Positions 1 to 8,731 are shown, counted from the stretch's first letter. The stretch: DNA of 64,000 nt from Magnetococcus sp. PR-3 (GCF_036689865.1 NZ_JBAHUQ010000021.1:45327-109326), one strand, 5' to 3'. The notes: generated by a model from the letters alone, not told the origin. Numbers and translations: made by a program.

Positions 1-758
1 GGCGTAAGCTCTACTCCTGGCTGATTATGCACGGCACCGAAGAGCCCATTGCCCGTAAGCTGGCGGTAAGCGCACGTAATGAGCGGGGTGGCTTTGAGGG
101 ATCGCTTAAAAAATATCTGAAATTTAGGGATCCTTTGGAAGGTACCGCGCGGGTCATTGTGCTGGTTGGACCCACAGGGGTTGGTAAGACCACAACCCTG
201 GCTAAGATTGCGGCGGATCTTCTGCTAAACCGTCGGCGTTCCGTGGGGATGATTACCCTGGATACGTTCCGGGTTGGCGCTGTGGCACAGCTCGAGACCT
301 ACGCCAAGCTGCTGCAGGTACGTTTGGTGGTGGCCCGTTCACTGTCAGAGGTTAAAGCAGGTATGCATGCGCTTAACCGCTGTGACTACATTCTTGTGGA
401 TACTGTGGGTTCCTCTCCCTACAACCGTCGTCAGGTTAACTCGACGGGATCTTTGTTGCCGGTTATGGGTGAGGATCGTGAAACCTTGTTGTGTATGGCG
501 GCTAACGTCAGAGAGACTGAACAACAGGCGGTTTTCCGACGCTTTTCTACCCTCAACCCCACTGGGTTGGTCTTTACCAAGCTGGATGAGACCGTCACCT
601 TTGGTAATTTGTTGAATGTGGGGTTGCGTGCACGCTTGCCATTAACCATGTATGCCGATGGGCAGCGTGTGCCGGAAAATCTGGGCTGGTTTACGCCTGA
701 AGTGCTGACTAAGTGGTTTGAGCAGCGTGACGGAGAGCCCGGTGAGGAGATGATTTAA
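1..758 (+). CDS. flhF: FlhF, SRP-type GTPase for flagellar placement (5' end outside window)
   Basis: The reading frame is already open at base 3 (reads RKLYSWLIMHGTEEP), so the N-terminal B domain lies upstream and only the NG GTPase part is visible. Seen: P-loop GPTGVGKTT at 168-194, DTFRVGAVAQL from 261, DTVGSSP at 399-419 and the guanine-specificity motif TKLDE at 576-590. FlhF is a membrane-associated GTPase that, with FlhG, sets the site and number of polar flagella; the DTVG form of G3 in place of DTAGR is, from memory, common in FlhF. The next gene is flhG and the third is fliA, the standard polar-flagellum order. An ATG at 27 lies inside the domain and is not a plausible start. Confidence 0.95.
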   Translation, partial: RKLYSWLIMHGTEEPIARKLAVSARNERGGFEGSLKKYLKFRDPLEGTARVIVLVGPTGVGKTTTLAKIAADLLLNRRRSVGMITLDTFRVGAVAQLETYAKLLQVRLVVARSLSEVKAGMHALNRCDYILVDTVGSSPYNRRQVNSTGSLLPVMGEDRETLLCMAANVRETEQQAVFRRFSTLNPTGLVFTKLDETVTFGNLLNVGLRARLPLTMYADGQRVPENLGWFTPEVLTKWFEQRDGEPGEEMI

Positions 759-891
759 GCAGAATGACTGCTGATCAACCATTTCGGCATGTTTTGTGAA
801 TAGAATATCTGTGATCACTCCACATTAGGTGTGAGTGGGACCATGGATGGGATCCGGGCAACCGGTGCCAAGGTGTGAAGGCAAAGGGATT

Positions 892-1875
892 ATGATCGAC
901 GACATGGACAACCAGGCGGCTAGACTGCGCGAGTTGACCGAGCAGGCTCAGAAGCAGCGTGATGCTGAGAGCCGCGGTGATGCGCCACGACCGTCCCAGC
1001 CATTGACCCCGACAGGAGATCGTGCACGCCGTAAGGTTCCTTATACCCTGGCTGTAACCAGTGGTAAGGGCGGTGTGGGTAAGACCCTTGTGTCGGTTAA
1101 CTTGGCGGTACAGTTTGCCCAACGCGGCTTGAAGGTGTTGATTATTGATGCCGACCTGGGGCTGGCTAATATTGATGTTGTGCTGGGGGTAACCCCTAAA
1201 TACAACATGGCAGATGTGCTCTCAGGCCATAAAACACTGGATGATGTGGTGGTGGAGGGACCTGCAGGGGTCTTTATCCTTCCGGCCGCGAGCGGTGTGG
1301 CAGAGCTCTCTGATCTCACCGAAGAGCAGCGGGCTTCGTTACTGGATCATCTGGATAATTGGAATGCAGATATCGATGTGGTGATTGTCGATACCGGGGC
1401 TGGTATCTCACCCAACGTACGCTACTTCATTTTATCTGTTGAGAAGATTGTGGTGGTTGCAACGCCTGACCCTGCTTCCATTACAGATGCGTATGCTTTG
1501 ATGAAGGTGATGTATAAAAATCATCGCCTGAATAATTTTGAACTGGTGGTTAATCAGGTTAGTGGGGCTAAAGAGGCCAAGCAGGTCTATAAAGCCATCT
1601 CTGATGTCTCCAGTCGTTTTCTTAATATCGGGCTGCAATTTGCCGGGTTTATCCCTAAGGATGATCTGTTGCAACGTGCGGTGCGGGAGCAGCAGCTGGT
1701 TTCGCTGGCTTATCCTGAAGCAGAGGCTTCAGTTGCCTTTAATCGACTCTCCCAATGGATGGTGGATGCATGGCAGCGTCAAGAACGGGATAACGAAGGC
1801 CGAGCGACCTTTTTCTGGGGGCGGCTGCTCGATGAAGAGGATTCCCCATCAACCTCCGAGCCGGAAAGCTCTTGA
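892..1875 (+). CDS. flhG: FlhG (FleN/YlxH), MinD-like ATPase controlling flagellar number
   Basis: About 327 residues. The frame extends up to a GTG at 835, but I place the start at the ATG at 892 because the protein then begins with the short helix containing NQAARLRE. This matches the DQAxxLR activator motif at the very N-terminus of FlhG proteins, which stimulates FlhF GTPase. Next comes a deviant Walker A, SGKGGVGKT (about residues 57-65), then DADLGLANID and the VDTGAGIS switch typical of MinD/ParA ATPases. An amphipathic C-terminal membrane-targeting helix is expected in the family, but I did not analyse one here. It lies 133 bases after flhF and 3 bases before fliA, so it is probably co-transcribed with both. 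Confidence 0.95.
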   Translation: MIDDMDNQAARLRELTEQAQKQRDAESRGDAPRPSQPLTPTGDRARRKVPYTLAVTSGKGGVGKTLVSVNLAVQFAQRGLKVLIIDADLGLANIDVVLGVTPKYNMADVLSGHKTLDDVVVEGPAGVFILPAASGVAELSDLTEEQRASLLDHLDNWNADIDVVIVDTGAGISPNVRYFILSVEKIVVVATPDPASITDAYALMKVMYKNHRLNNFELVVNQVSGAKEAKQVYKAISDVSSRFLNIGLQFAGFIPKDDLLQRAVREQQLVSLAYPEAEASVAFNRLSQWMVDAWQRQERDNEGRATFFWGRLLDEEDSPSTSEPESS

Positions 1876-1878
1876 GCC

Positions 1879-2664
1879 ATGTCCATCATGAACATGCATA
1901 AACCGGATGTTAGCGAGGCAACCAGCTCAGCTGAGCTGTGGAAAAGCCTGACGCGGGAGGAGATCATCCTCAAATACGCACCTTTGGTGCGTTATGTGGC
2001 GGGTCGTATCTCCATGAAACTGCCTCAGTCGGTTGATCTGGATGATCTCTACCAAGTAGGGGTGATGGGATTAATCGATGCGGTCTCCAAGTTTGATCCC
2101 GATCGTGGCATTAAATTCCAGACCTACGCGGAGTTCCGTATTCGAGGCGCCATTCTTGATGAATTGCGGGCCATCGATTGGGTGCCGCGTCAGCTGCGAC
2201 AAAATGCCTCGCAAATTCAGGAAGCCTACAATCAGTTAGAGGCCAAGTTTGGCCGACCTGCTGAGGATGTTGAAGTCGCAGATCATCTGGGCATCACCAT
2301 CCAGACGTTTCATGAACAGATTGATCAGGTTCGTGGCATCTCCATTGTCTCCTTCGAAGATATTCGTCCCAATAGTGATGATGAAGAGTGGGATGTGCTC
2401 GAAGTGTTGGCGGATCCATCGGTCCAGGATCCTGTAGAGGCCATTGGATTAATGGAGTTGCGCCATGCTATGGCTGACGCCATTGACAGTTTGCCTGAAA
2501 AAGAGCGTTTAGTGGTGACCCTCTATTACTTTGAGGAGTTAACCATGAATGAGATTGGTGAAGTGCTGGGATTAACAGAATCTCGTATTTCACAGTTGCA
2601 TAGCAAAGCGGCTTTACGCATGCGTGCACGCATTAAGCGGTTTCTTAATCGTCCCAATGGTTGA
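1879..2664 (+). CDS. fliA: FliA, flagellar sigma factor sigma-28
   Basis: A 261-residue sigma-70 family protein without region 1.1, the usual FliA size. Region 2 is clear (YAPLVRYVAGRI, then DLDDLYQVGVMGLIDAV and FQTYAEFRIRGAILDELR, the FliA signature), followed by WVPRQLRQ of region 3 and the region 4 helix-turn-helix around LTMNEIGEVLGLTESRISQLH. It directs transcription of late flagellar and chemotaxis genes. It starts 3 bases after flhG. An ATG three codons downstream is an alternative start. No convincing Shine-Dalgarno sequence precedes either, consistent with translational coupling to flhG. Confidence 0.95.
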   Translation: MSIMNMHKPDVSEATSSAELWKSLTREEIILKYAPLVRYVAGRISMKLPQSVDLDDLYQVGVMGLIDAVSKFDPDRGIKFQTYAEFRIRGAILDELRAIDWVPRQLRQNASQIQEAYNQLEAKFGRPAEDVEVADHLGITIQTFHEQIDQVRGISIVSFEDIRPNSDDEEWDVLEVLADPSVQDPVEAIGLMELRHAMADAIDSLPEKERLVVTLYYFEELTMNEIGEVLGLTESRISQLHSKAALRMRARIKRFLNRPNG

Positions 2665-2810
2665 ACCCGGTTAATGGTGGGTTAAGTGAGTTGGGATGAA
2701 CAACCACAGCAAAAATCGCAAGGAATGCGATTAGAGATGTGGTGGTATGGGTATCCATGCAGCGTTTAGGTTGAAAAATCCGGCGTTGCGAGCTTCAGGG
2801 ATGAACGGCT

Positions 2811-3362
2811 ATGAGCCTTTGGAACCTACTTGTTGTTGTCTGTTTTGCCATCCTGTACATGGGCATGGTATTGATATTCAGCCAGCTCAAGCAGCTACGT
2901 GGTGATCTGCGGGCGGTAGGCCCGGCGCTGGATGATGAAGATATGGCGCTGGTTGAAACCGAAGTAATGATGGAAGACCCCGTGCCAGCACCGGTCGGGG
3001 TGGATCCTTCCGTGGTTGTTGCAGAAAACCGTGAGCAGACAGAGATTATTCTGGAGGAGCTGGCTGGGGTAGAGGACCGTATTTTACGTACGGTTGAAGG
3101 TTTGCCCGATCAGGTTCAATCTGGTATGGAAGATCTGCAAAAAGAGCTGCGTTATCTAGACCGTGGTATGCCCACACAGGTGGAAGCCTCTACGGCGGCA
3201 CAACCTGCTAGCGCTAAACCGGATGCATACCGTGAGGCCAAGTTGTTGCTCTCCAACGGTGTGGATGAAGAGCGTGTCATTGAAGAGACAGGATTAACGG
3301 TTGAGGAGGTTAGCCTTCTTAAGCGTTTATCAGGTGCCCAAGCCAATCGTGAGGTTGGATAA
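2811..3362 (+). CDS. DUF2802-like membrane-anchored protein of the flagellar cluster
   Basis: A 183-residue protein with one N-terminal membrane segment (about residues 4-24), a charged middle and a C-terminal helix-turn-helix-like module (YREAKLLLSNGVDEERVIEETGLTVEEVSLLKRL, split here over residues 138-171). This layout resembles DUF2802 proteins, which are often found after fliA and chemotaxis genes; function unknown. The C-terminal part looks like a small DNA- or protein-binding helical bundle. It starts 146 bases after fliA. The assignment rests on recalled family architecture and gene order, so the family name is moderately sure and a function is not claimed. Confidence 0.7.
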   Translation: MSLWNLLVVVCFAILYMGMVLIFSQLKQLRGDLRAVGPALDDEDMALVETEVMMEDPVPAPVGVDPSVVVAENREQTEIILEELAGVEDRILRTVEGLPDQVQSGMEDLQKELRYLDRGMPTQVEASTAAQPASAKPDAYREAKLLLSNGVDEERVIEETGLTVEEVSLLKRLSGAQANREVG

Positions 3363-3400
3363 GGTACGCTTAACGACACAGACCCGTTTGCGGGATTTGA

Positions 3401-3437
3401 AAAAAAAACGCTACGGCCTGGGGTCGTGGCGTTTTGT
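3401..3437 (+). terminator. Possible rho-independent terminator after the DUF2802-like gene
   Basis: Inverted repeat AAAACGC (3405-3411) and GCGTTTT (3429-3435), preceded by an A-run and with only a short T-run at the 3' side. It sits 40 bases after the stop of the preceding gene. The loop is long, so strength is uncertain. Confidence 0.4.
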
Positions 3438-3596
3438 CGTTTGGGGTCAATCACACCGTTTTCCATGGCTGGCGATGTGTACAAGTGTGTGGTTTTACCT
3501 GTTAGGTCTGTGGGTAGGGGGTTGTCAGATGATGCATGCCCAGTATGGGGGTGGTTAAATGTATCATCAGGCTGTGTTTTTGTTTAAGGAGTGATC

Positions 3597-4688
3597 ATGG
3601 TCGCACCGGTACAAAGCTTTGTTACCATAACCGGTCCTGCTTCGGGTTCCACTGGTTCAGCCCAGCTTTCATTGGCGGTGGGTGATACCCTGTCGGGCCG
3701 TATCCAGACCATGAATCAAAATGGGCAAGGAACCATCCGTTTAAGTAACGGCTCCACCATGAATTTTCAAGGTAACCCAAATGTGCAGGCTGGTGAACGG
3801 GTGGCCATGCAGGTGATTAAACTGGAGCCGCAGCCGACCTTTAAAATGGTGAATAGTGAAAGTGCACAAGCGGGCAAGCTGGCCTTTGAGGGGCAGCAAA
3901 GTCTTGCCCGTGGTCCTGAGCTGTTTGCCAAGCTTTTGGAGGGGGCTGGTTTACTTAAAGGGGGAAAAGCTGCGTTTTTAGTGGGTGGCAGTAAAGGGGG
4001 GTTAACACTGGCCAATGGTCAAACCCTTGCCCAGACCCTGCAAAGCAACTTAACCAATGTCTCTTTGCAAAGCTTGGTTAAAGGGGACCCCGCAACCCTT
4101 GCTCGGTTGTTAGAGGGTGGTAGTAAACAGGAGCTGACAGAGGCGATTCGTAATTTACGCCAGGCAGCCGATGGTATACGTGGAGCCGATGTTCGAATGG
4201 ATGGCGAGGCGGCGTCGGTCCGAAATGCCTTGGGCCGTGTTGGAGATATGCTGGCCATGCAAGATCTGCTTCCCCGTACCCCACAAATGGACCCTAACAG
4301 CGCCATACTTGGCTATCGTATTTTTTGGTTGGATGAAGGGGGGCTGGGTGAAGCCATCATTCGACGTGAAAAGGCCAAGCAGGGTGGGGAAGAGGAGGAT
4401 ACAACCTCAGTATTGCTCTCCCTTAATATGACCGAGCTGGGTATGGTTCAGGCCAATATTCAATCTCGTGAAGGGTATGTTGGGGTCAACCTGCGGGCTG
4501 AAGATGAAGCGGCTCTGGCGGCGCTAAGGCGAGAAGTTCGTACGTTACGGCAAAGTATGAATGAGGCCGGATTGCCGCTTCAGGCATTAGAGTTAGCCAA
4601 ACTAAGTGCCGCACAAATTAGTGCTGAGCGGGCACACGCGCTTGGGTTGGATCAATCCGGGAATACTGGTTTCCAGGCGGAAGGGTAG
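3597..4688 (+). CDS. fliK: FliK-like flagellar hook-length control protein
   Basis: About 363 residues. The start is the ATG at 3597 because a perfect AAGGAG lies at 3586-3591; the GTG at 3591 overlaps that ribosome site. The N-terminal half is a low-complexity Gly/Ser/Gln segment, and the C-terminal third (about residues 265-355) matches the hook-length control domain: VLLSLNMTELGMVQANI, then GYVGVNLRAED and LRQSMNEAGLPLQALEL. The protein would be exported through the flagellar secretion apparatus and switch substrate specificity by contacting FlhB. It sits 5 bases before an FlhB C-domain gene, which supports this. It is shorter and more divergent than enterobacterial FliK, so a FliK-related paralogue remains possible. 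Confidence 0.7.
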   Translation: MVAPVQSFVTITGPASGSTGSAQLSLAVGDTLSGRIQTMNQNGQGTIRLSNGSTMNFQGNPNVQAGERVAMQVIKLEPQPTFKMVNSESAQAGKLAFEGQQSLARGPELFAKLLEGAGLLKGGKAAFLVGGSKGGLTLANGQTLAQTLQSNLTNVSLQSLVKGDPATLARLLEGGSKQELTEAIRNLRQAADGIRGADVRMDGEAASVRNALGRVGDMLAMQDLLPRTPQMDPNSAILGYRIFWLDEGGLGEAIIRREKAKQGGEEEDTTSVLLSLNMTELGMVQANIQSREGYVGVNLRAEDEAALAALRREVRTLRQSMNEAGLPLQALELAKLSAAQISAERAHALGLDQSGNTGFQAEG

Positions 4689-4693
4689 GGAAC

Positions 4694-4996
4694 ATGGCCG
4701 ACGCCAAGGATGGAAATAACCAATTTATGCATAAACGGGCTGTCGCACTCCGCTACCGACAAGGTAAGGACAGCTCACCACGGGTGACGGCCACGGGGCG
4801 TGGTCGACTGGCAGAGACCATTCTTAAGCGTGCCAAAGAGCATGAGGTACCATTGATGGAAGATCCTGACCTGGTCCACGTGCTGGAAAAAGTACCCATT
4901 GGTAATGAAGTTCCGCCACAGCTTTATCAAGCTGTGGCAGAGGTGCTGGCTTATGTCTATCGGGTGAATGGACGTCTGGGGGGTAAAGCCTCATAA
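4694..4996 (+). CDS. FlhB C-terminal-domain-like protein (FlhX/YlqH type)
   Basis: A 100-residue soluble protein matching only the cytoplasmic C-domain of FlhB/YscU export-switch proteins: AVALRYRQGKDSSPRVTATG, then ILKRAKEHEVPLMEDPDLVHVL and VPPQLYQAVAEVLAYVYRV. The autocleavage loop NPTH is absent; the expected position falls before the visible start of the homologous region, so this copy mimics the post-cleavage fragment. Such proteins can substitute for the cleaved FlhB C-fragment in some bacteria. It starts 5 bases after the FliK-like gene, with which FlhB functionally interacts, so the two are likely translated together. Confidence 0.8.
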   Translation: MADAKDGNNQFMHKRAVALRYRQGKDSSPRVTATGRGRLAETILKRAKEHEVPLMEDPDLVHVLEKVPIGNEVPPQLYQAVAEVLAYVYRVNGRLGGKAS

Positions 4997-5040
4997 GTTT
5001 GCCCGGTGTGGGGCTGTAAGCGCCTGGGGGCAAACTCGAC

Positions 5041-5775
5041 TTAGGGTAAAAGATTAACCCGGATATAGCGTGTGATGGCAGACATTAGGTTGCGGGCTGA
5101 TTCGGAGATCCCCGGTGGGTTGGGCCAATCTTCGGTCACCATGGGTGGTTTGGGTTGGCTGCCTATGGGCGTTAATTTTTTCATAATAGCTCGACCGCTA
5201 ATCCCATAGTGATAGGCCATGAACAGATCATCTAAATTGGCAAAATAGAACTCTTTGATCATCTCTGCCATATCCCCAAACGCCAAACACCGTTCATGAT
5301 GGGGCGTACGCCCACCCTTGCGGTAGGTGGTGTTGTCAACATCATCAAAGGCGATATAGCCCCCCTCTTTAACCAAGGGGTACCAGGCCTGAAGCAACTT
5401 CCACACATGTGCGCGGGTATGCACACTATCCAGATAGAGCACATCAATGCCCTCTTTAAGATAAGGGGCTTGAGCTGTAATGTGATCAAAATCTCGGTCG
5501 TCACTTTGAATAAACTGCCAATGTTCTGAGGTAGCAACATCCGAACAGTCATCAATATCCAAAGAACAGAGGCGTCCGCTTTGCTCTTCACACGCGGTTA
5601 ACAGCACACAGGTAGAGACCCCCCCAGCGGTACCACACTCCAATACGGTGGGGTTGTCCTGCGCTTTGACCAAGTGATAAAGCAGCATGTTATGGTTGGC
5701 TTGTTTACCTTCATCTCCAGGGGCGAACTCACGCTCGGCAAACCAGGAAAAATCGTGATTCTTAAAGGTGGCCAT
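5041..5775 (-). CDS. Class I SAM-dependent methyltransferase (Methyltransf_24 type)
   Basis: About 244 residues, starting MATFKNHD. The ATG at 5775 is chosen over one 15 codons upstream because AAGGA lies about 8 bases before it. Motif I-like VLECGTAGGVST binds SAM, followed by acidic LCSLDIDD, then VLYLDSVHTRAHVWKLLQAW and GGYIAFDDVDN, the pattern of O-methyltransferases and cephalosporin-hydroxylase-like proteins that act on sugars or small molecules. The substrate is unknown. It is convergent with the flagellar block and separated by a terminator from the cytochrome gene on the same strand, so it is probably a single-gene unit; flagellin glycan modification is possible but not shown. Confidence 0.75.
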   Translation of the reverse strand: MATFKNHDFSWFAEREFAPGDEGKQANHNMLLYHLVKAQDNPTVLECGTAGGVSTCVLLTACEEQSGRLCSLDIDDCSDVATSEHWQFIQSDDRDFDHITAQAPYLKEGIDVLYLDSVHTRAHVWKLLQAWYPLVKEGGYIAFDDVDNTTYRKGGRTPHHERCLAFGDMAEMIKEFYFANLDDLFMAYHYGISGRAIMKKLTPIGSQPKPPMVTEDWPNPPGISESARNLMSAITRYIRVNLLP

Positions 5776-5893
5776 TGTTTGTGTCCTTCCATGGAGAGAC
5801 CTGCCCGTTGCGCCGGGCAATGATTTTTAGATGAGATATTTTGTGCCAGTCACAGAGCCCTGTCAAGCGACCCCCACACCCATATTAAAATGA

Positions 5894-5923
5894 TAAAAAA
5901 AGGGCGGTCCCGAAGGACCGCCC
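5894..5923 (-). terminator. Rho-independent terminator of the octahaem cytochrome gene
   Basis: Perfect 9-bp stem GGGCGGTCC / GGACCGCCC with a CGAA loop (5902-5923), followed on the minus strand by a run of six or more T (bases 5895-5901 read as A on the plus strand). It lies 28 bases beyond the cytochrome stop codon. Confidence 0.9.
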
Positions 5924-5950
5924 CGTGTGCGCATAACTGACGGTTCAAAC

Positions 5951-7417
5951 TTACATAGAACCTTTGCCGTAACGCTTTTCATACTCTTTGTTGATTTTCT
6001 TCAGCGCATCTTTGTTCATGCCGTTGAAGTACCAGTCATGACCTGCGATGGGCTTGAAGTGCTTCTCAAGCAGTTTCTTAGCTTCTTTCTCACCAACAAC
6101 CTTCTTCAGCTCAGGAATGAACTTGAAGTAGGTGTGCTTAGCCACTTCGTACAGACCGTGCCACCAAGCATAGTCGGGACCCATCATGGATGCACCATGG
6201 CGAGCTACACGACCTTCGTGATGCCAAATTTCCCACCAGATCCACTCGATCTTGTCGTCGAAGGGAGACTTGGTGATTTTACCAGCTTTTTTCAGATCAC
6301 CAATGATGGCTTTAACAGGCTTGGCAAACTTCTCGTTGTAGAGCTCAACGAAGTCATCCAGCTGCTTGTAGTGACCTTCAACAATGCGCTCACCGTGACA
6401 GGCGAAGCAGACTTCCTGCATACGCTCACGACGCTCATCAGACTCGATGACCTCGATGACTTTGCCGCCACGGTTCTTGACCATGTCGCCAACCTTAGGC
6501 AAAGGCTTGCCGTTAGGTACGTCATAGGAGGTGCCGTTGTCCAGACGTACCAAGTTGATACGGTTGGAAACAGGGGAACGCAGGTTCCAGGAGATACGCT
6601 CACCAACATCGTGGGTCTTGGCCAGGCCAGGAACGCCACTCATGTGACAGGTGGAGCAGGTGGGGGCTGCACTGTAGTCAACGCCAGCTTCCCACTTGTC
6701 GGAGCCCATGTTCATCTTGTTGATGTTAGCGCGGAAGAGAATACCGTGCTTGGACTCATTGTATACTTCCAGCTGCGGATGGTCAGGACCGATGTGGCAC
6801 TTACCGCAGGTGTCAGGATGACGGGCCTGAGCACGGGAGAAGTTGTGACGACCATGACAGGCGGTGCAGGAACCGAGGCTGCCATCGGGGTTGATACGGC
6901 CAATACCGGTGTTGGGCCAGGTGTCGGTGGTTGGACGCTTTTTGCGGTCCAGTTTAACCACAGAACCGTGGCACTGGCGGCAGCCAACGTTCACAGCAGC
7001 AGGGCCACCTACAACTTCACCCAGAAGGTTATCTAGGGAGTTGAGGATTTTACCCGCACTGGCGTGGTGAGAGCGCTGCTGCTCATCCACTTCAGTTTTG
7101 TGGCACTGGGCGCAGTCCTTGGGGGTAACCAAAACGGAGATCAGCTGACCTTTGTGCTCAAAGGCATCAACATCACTCTTAGCCGCTTTGTGGCAGTCAA
7201 GACAGCCGACATGGTTCTGACCATGCTGACTTTCATTCCACTGTGCCCACAGGCCGGGGCTTTCTTTCAAGTGGCACTCGGCGCACTTGACATTTTCAGG
7301 ACCACCCCAATCTTTGCCTGGCTGTCCATTCGGTCGTACTGCTTCAGCATTGCTGACCGTGAAGAGCAGTAGCGCAAATGCTACGACACTCCAAAATCGT
7401 CTTAACCCATATTTCAT
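5951..7417 (-). CDS. Octahaem c-type cytochrome of the hydroxylamine oxidoreductase (HAO) family
   Basis: About 488 residues, with a Sec signal peptide (hydrophobic residues 12-22, cleavage after AEA). The start at 7417 is preceded by GGGGGAAG. Eight CxxCH haem motifs are seen at about residues 45, 72, 102, 146, 184, 204, 254 and 337. The spacing, the YNESKHGILF segment and the C-terminal IWHHEGRVARHGASMMGPDYAWWHG block are typical of HAO-like proteins. Tyr416 in MMGPDY may be the equivalent of the Tyr that cross-links the catalytic haem in oxidising HAO; if so, this enzyme would oxidise hydroxylamine, hydrazine or NO rather than reduce nitrite. It acts in the periplasm. No partner (cytochrome c554, cM552, NrfH-like quinol oxidase) lies beside it; its own terminator follows. 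Confidence 0.92.
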   Translation of the reverse strand: MKYGLRRFWSVVAFALLLFTVSNAEAVRPNGQPGKDWGGPENVKCAECHLKESPGLWAQWNESQHGQNHVGCLDCHKAAKSDVDAFEHKGQLISVLVTPKDCAQCHKTEVDEQQRSHHASAGKILNSLDNLLGEVVGGPAAVNVGCRQCHGSVVKLDRKKRPTTDTWPNTGIGRINPDGSLGSCTACHGRHNFSRAQARHPDTCGKCHIGPDHPQLEVYNESKHGILFRANINKMNMGSDKWEAGVDYSAAPTCSTCHMSGVPGLAKTHDVGERISWNLRSPVSNRINLVRLDNGTSYDVPNGKPLPKVGDMVKNRGGKVIEVIESDERRERMQEVCFACHGERIVEGHYKQLDDFVELYNEKFAKPVKAIIGDLKKAGKITKSPFDDKIEWIWWEIWHHEGRVARHGASMMGPDYAWWHGLYEVAKHTYFKFIPELKKVVGEKEAKKLLEKHFKPIAGHDWYFNGMNKDALKKINKEYEKRYGKGSM

Positions 7418-7930
7418 CGTTACTTCCCCCATGGCTTATCTGCCCAAATTTGCCAACCGAACTTTCGGTTGATCACCGGTAATACGCCGTAACTTGAGTT
7501 AAGACTCAACTTAGCGGCTTTTTTTGTCTTTTAAAATATCGGGGCTCGCGCCCACTCCTATTAAGGAGGGTAGTCCTTGATTAACAGAGTTGCAAGAGTC
7601 TTGGATTTGATCTTGGTCAAGTCGTCACAGTTTTTTTACAAATAGGGGTATTTTTTTTGTGAATGAAATAGATTCTCATAAAATCAAACGCTTAAACATA
7701 TATAAGAGAATATAAATATTAGCAGAAAAATTGATTAGAGCTAGGAAAAGCGCCTTTTTGGCAGGTTAAAAATTGAGATAAATGGTGATTAACAAGGCGC
7801 CATGATGAATCATTAATCATTCGTTTTTAGGGTAAGTAGAGGGTGAATGGTTAGAAAGTGAATAAAAACAAAAAGTTGTTTTTTTGTGTGAGTAGGGTGT
7901 GGGACAAGCTGATAAGTTTTGCATGAGCGC

Positions 7931-7948
7931 TTAATGAAAATGATTATT
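7931..7948. promoter_or_regulatory. Fur-box-like sequence
   Basis: TTAATGAAAATGATTATT matches 14 of 18 positions of the central part of the classical Fur consensus (GATAATGATAATCATTATC). It lies about 40 bases upstream of the possible iron-uptake gene remnant on the plus strand. The background is AT-rich, so a chance match cannot be excluded. Confidence 0.4.
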
Positions 7949-7987
7949 ATTAGCTTGTGTGTGGCGGCAATAAAAAGGCCTGCCTGA

Positions 7988-8230
7988 GCTGGCAAAAGGG
8001 CTGTTTTAGGAATGATTTTACAGATGCATATGTATGGCGGTGACAATATAGGTTGGATTGTCTTTACATGCTTTGCTGGGGCTTTTCTGCCAGCTGTAAA
8101 CGGAATTTTTCTATTCGTGAATGGAAAACAATTCTGGTTTGTGCGGCAACGGAGACGTGTTCACCTGTCAAAGATCTCTGGTTGTTGCTCTATAGGCAGA
8201 GGGGGAGGCGTCTGTTCATTTGGGCTCTAA
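7988..8230 (+). pseudogene. Possible remnant of a PepSY-type membrane protein gene
   Basis: The open frame from 7988 (ATG at 8012) encodes a His/Gly segment (QMHMYGGDNIG), one hydrophobic span (WIVFTCFAGAFLPAVNGIFL) and a basic stretch (RQRRR). This resembles the last transmembrane segment of PepSY-associated membrane proteins, which often accompany siderophore receptors and are iron-regulated. There is no upstream coding part and the downstream sequence is not meaningful. The Fur-box-like site just upstream is what makes this worth listing. The resemblance is by eye and weak. Confidence 0.25.
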
Positions 8231-8674
8231 AGCATAAGATGCCACATTGGGGGGCCTGTAGAACAAGAGAAGGCTGGCTTGTTTAAGGTGCAGGGGGATG
8301 AAAGGATGAAGGGAGGGATGTTTGGTGGTAGTGAAGAGCCGCGGTAATAGAGTGTGCCTTCCCTTTTTTGATCAGTGAAAAGGGGGCTTTGTCGGTTTCT
8401 GTACGATATGGCCTAATCTCTTCTACGGTAGTGGATGCTGATCCGATCAAATCACTATGGCTCTTAAATTGTGAAGTCTTCACGGGGCTATGTGGGTCTC
8501 TGCCCTAAGAAAGCCATTTGCCACGGGAAAAGGTCATCGATACAGGTCTGGGTAAGCTGGGCAGGGAACCTTGGCCCTCAAAGCCTGTTTGCGCATGGGG
8601 TTTCTATACGCAACCCACATGTGGGTTGAGACCTCTGTGCTAGTGGGGCGTGGTTTGGTGAAGCCAGGGGGGAT

Positions 8675-8709
8675 AAAAAAACGCCATGGTTAGGGCCATG
8701 ACGTTTTTT
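8675..8709 (-). terminator. Terminator after map
   Basis: Inverted repeat AAAAAACG-CATGG / CCATG-CGTTTTTT with one mismatch, about 25 bases beyond the map stop codon. The T-run is present on both strands, so it may act bidirectionally. Confidence 0.75.
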
Positions 8710-8731
8710 ATACAAGATATGAGCGGGTGCG

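Larger units (their letters stand above)
7418..8674. other. Gene-poor interval between the octahaem cytochrome and map
   Basis: About 1.25 kb without a convincing intact gene. It is AT-rich from about 7620 to 7800. It holds a Fur-box-like site at 7931-7948 and a possible gene remnant at 7988-8230 (listed separately). The remaining short open frames lack ribosome sites and recognisable composition. Confidence 0.6.

Noticed and set aside
3301..3558. An 85-codon frame between the DUF2802-like and FliK-like genes
   Set aside because: It overlaps the end of the preceding gene, has no ribosome site and no family resemblance; a terminator-like hairpin lies inside it.
4997..5035. Inverted repeat GTTTGCCC / GGGCAAAC after the FlhB-like gene as a terminator
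   Set aside because: The loop is more than 20 bases and no T-run follows; not strong enough to list as a feature.
5927..7036. A 369-codon open frame on the plus strand opposite the octahaem cytochrome
   Set aside because: The minus strand has eight CxxCH motifs, a signal peptide, a ribosome site and a terminator; the plus frame has none of these.
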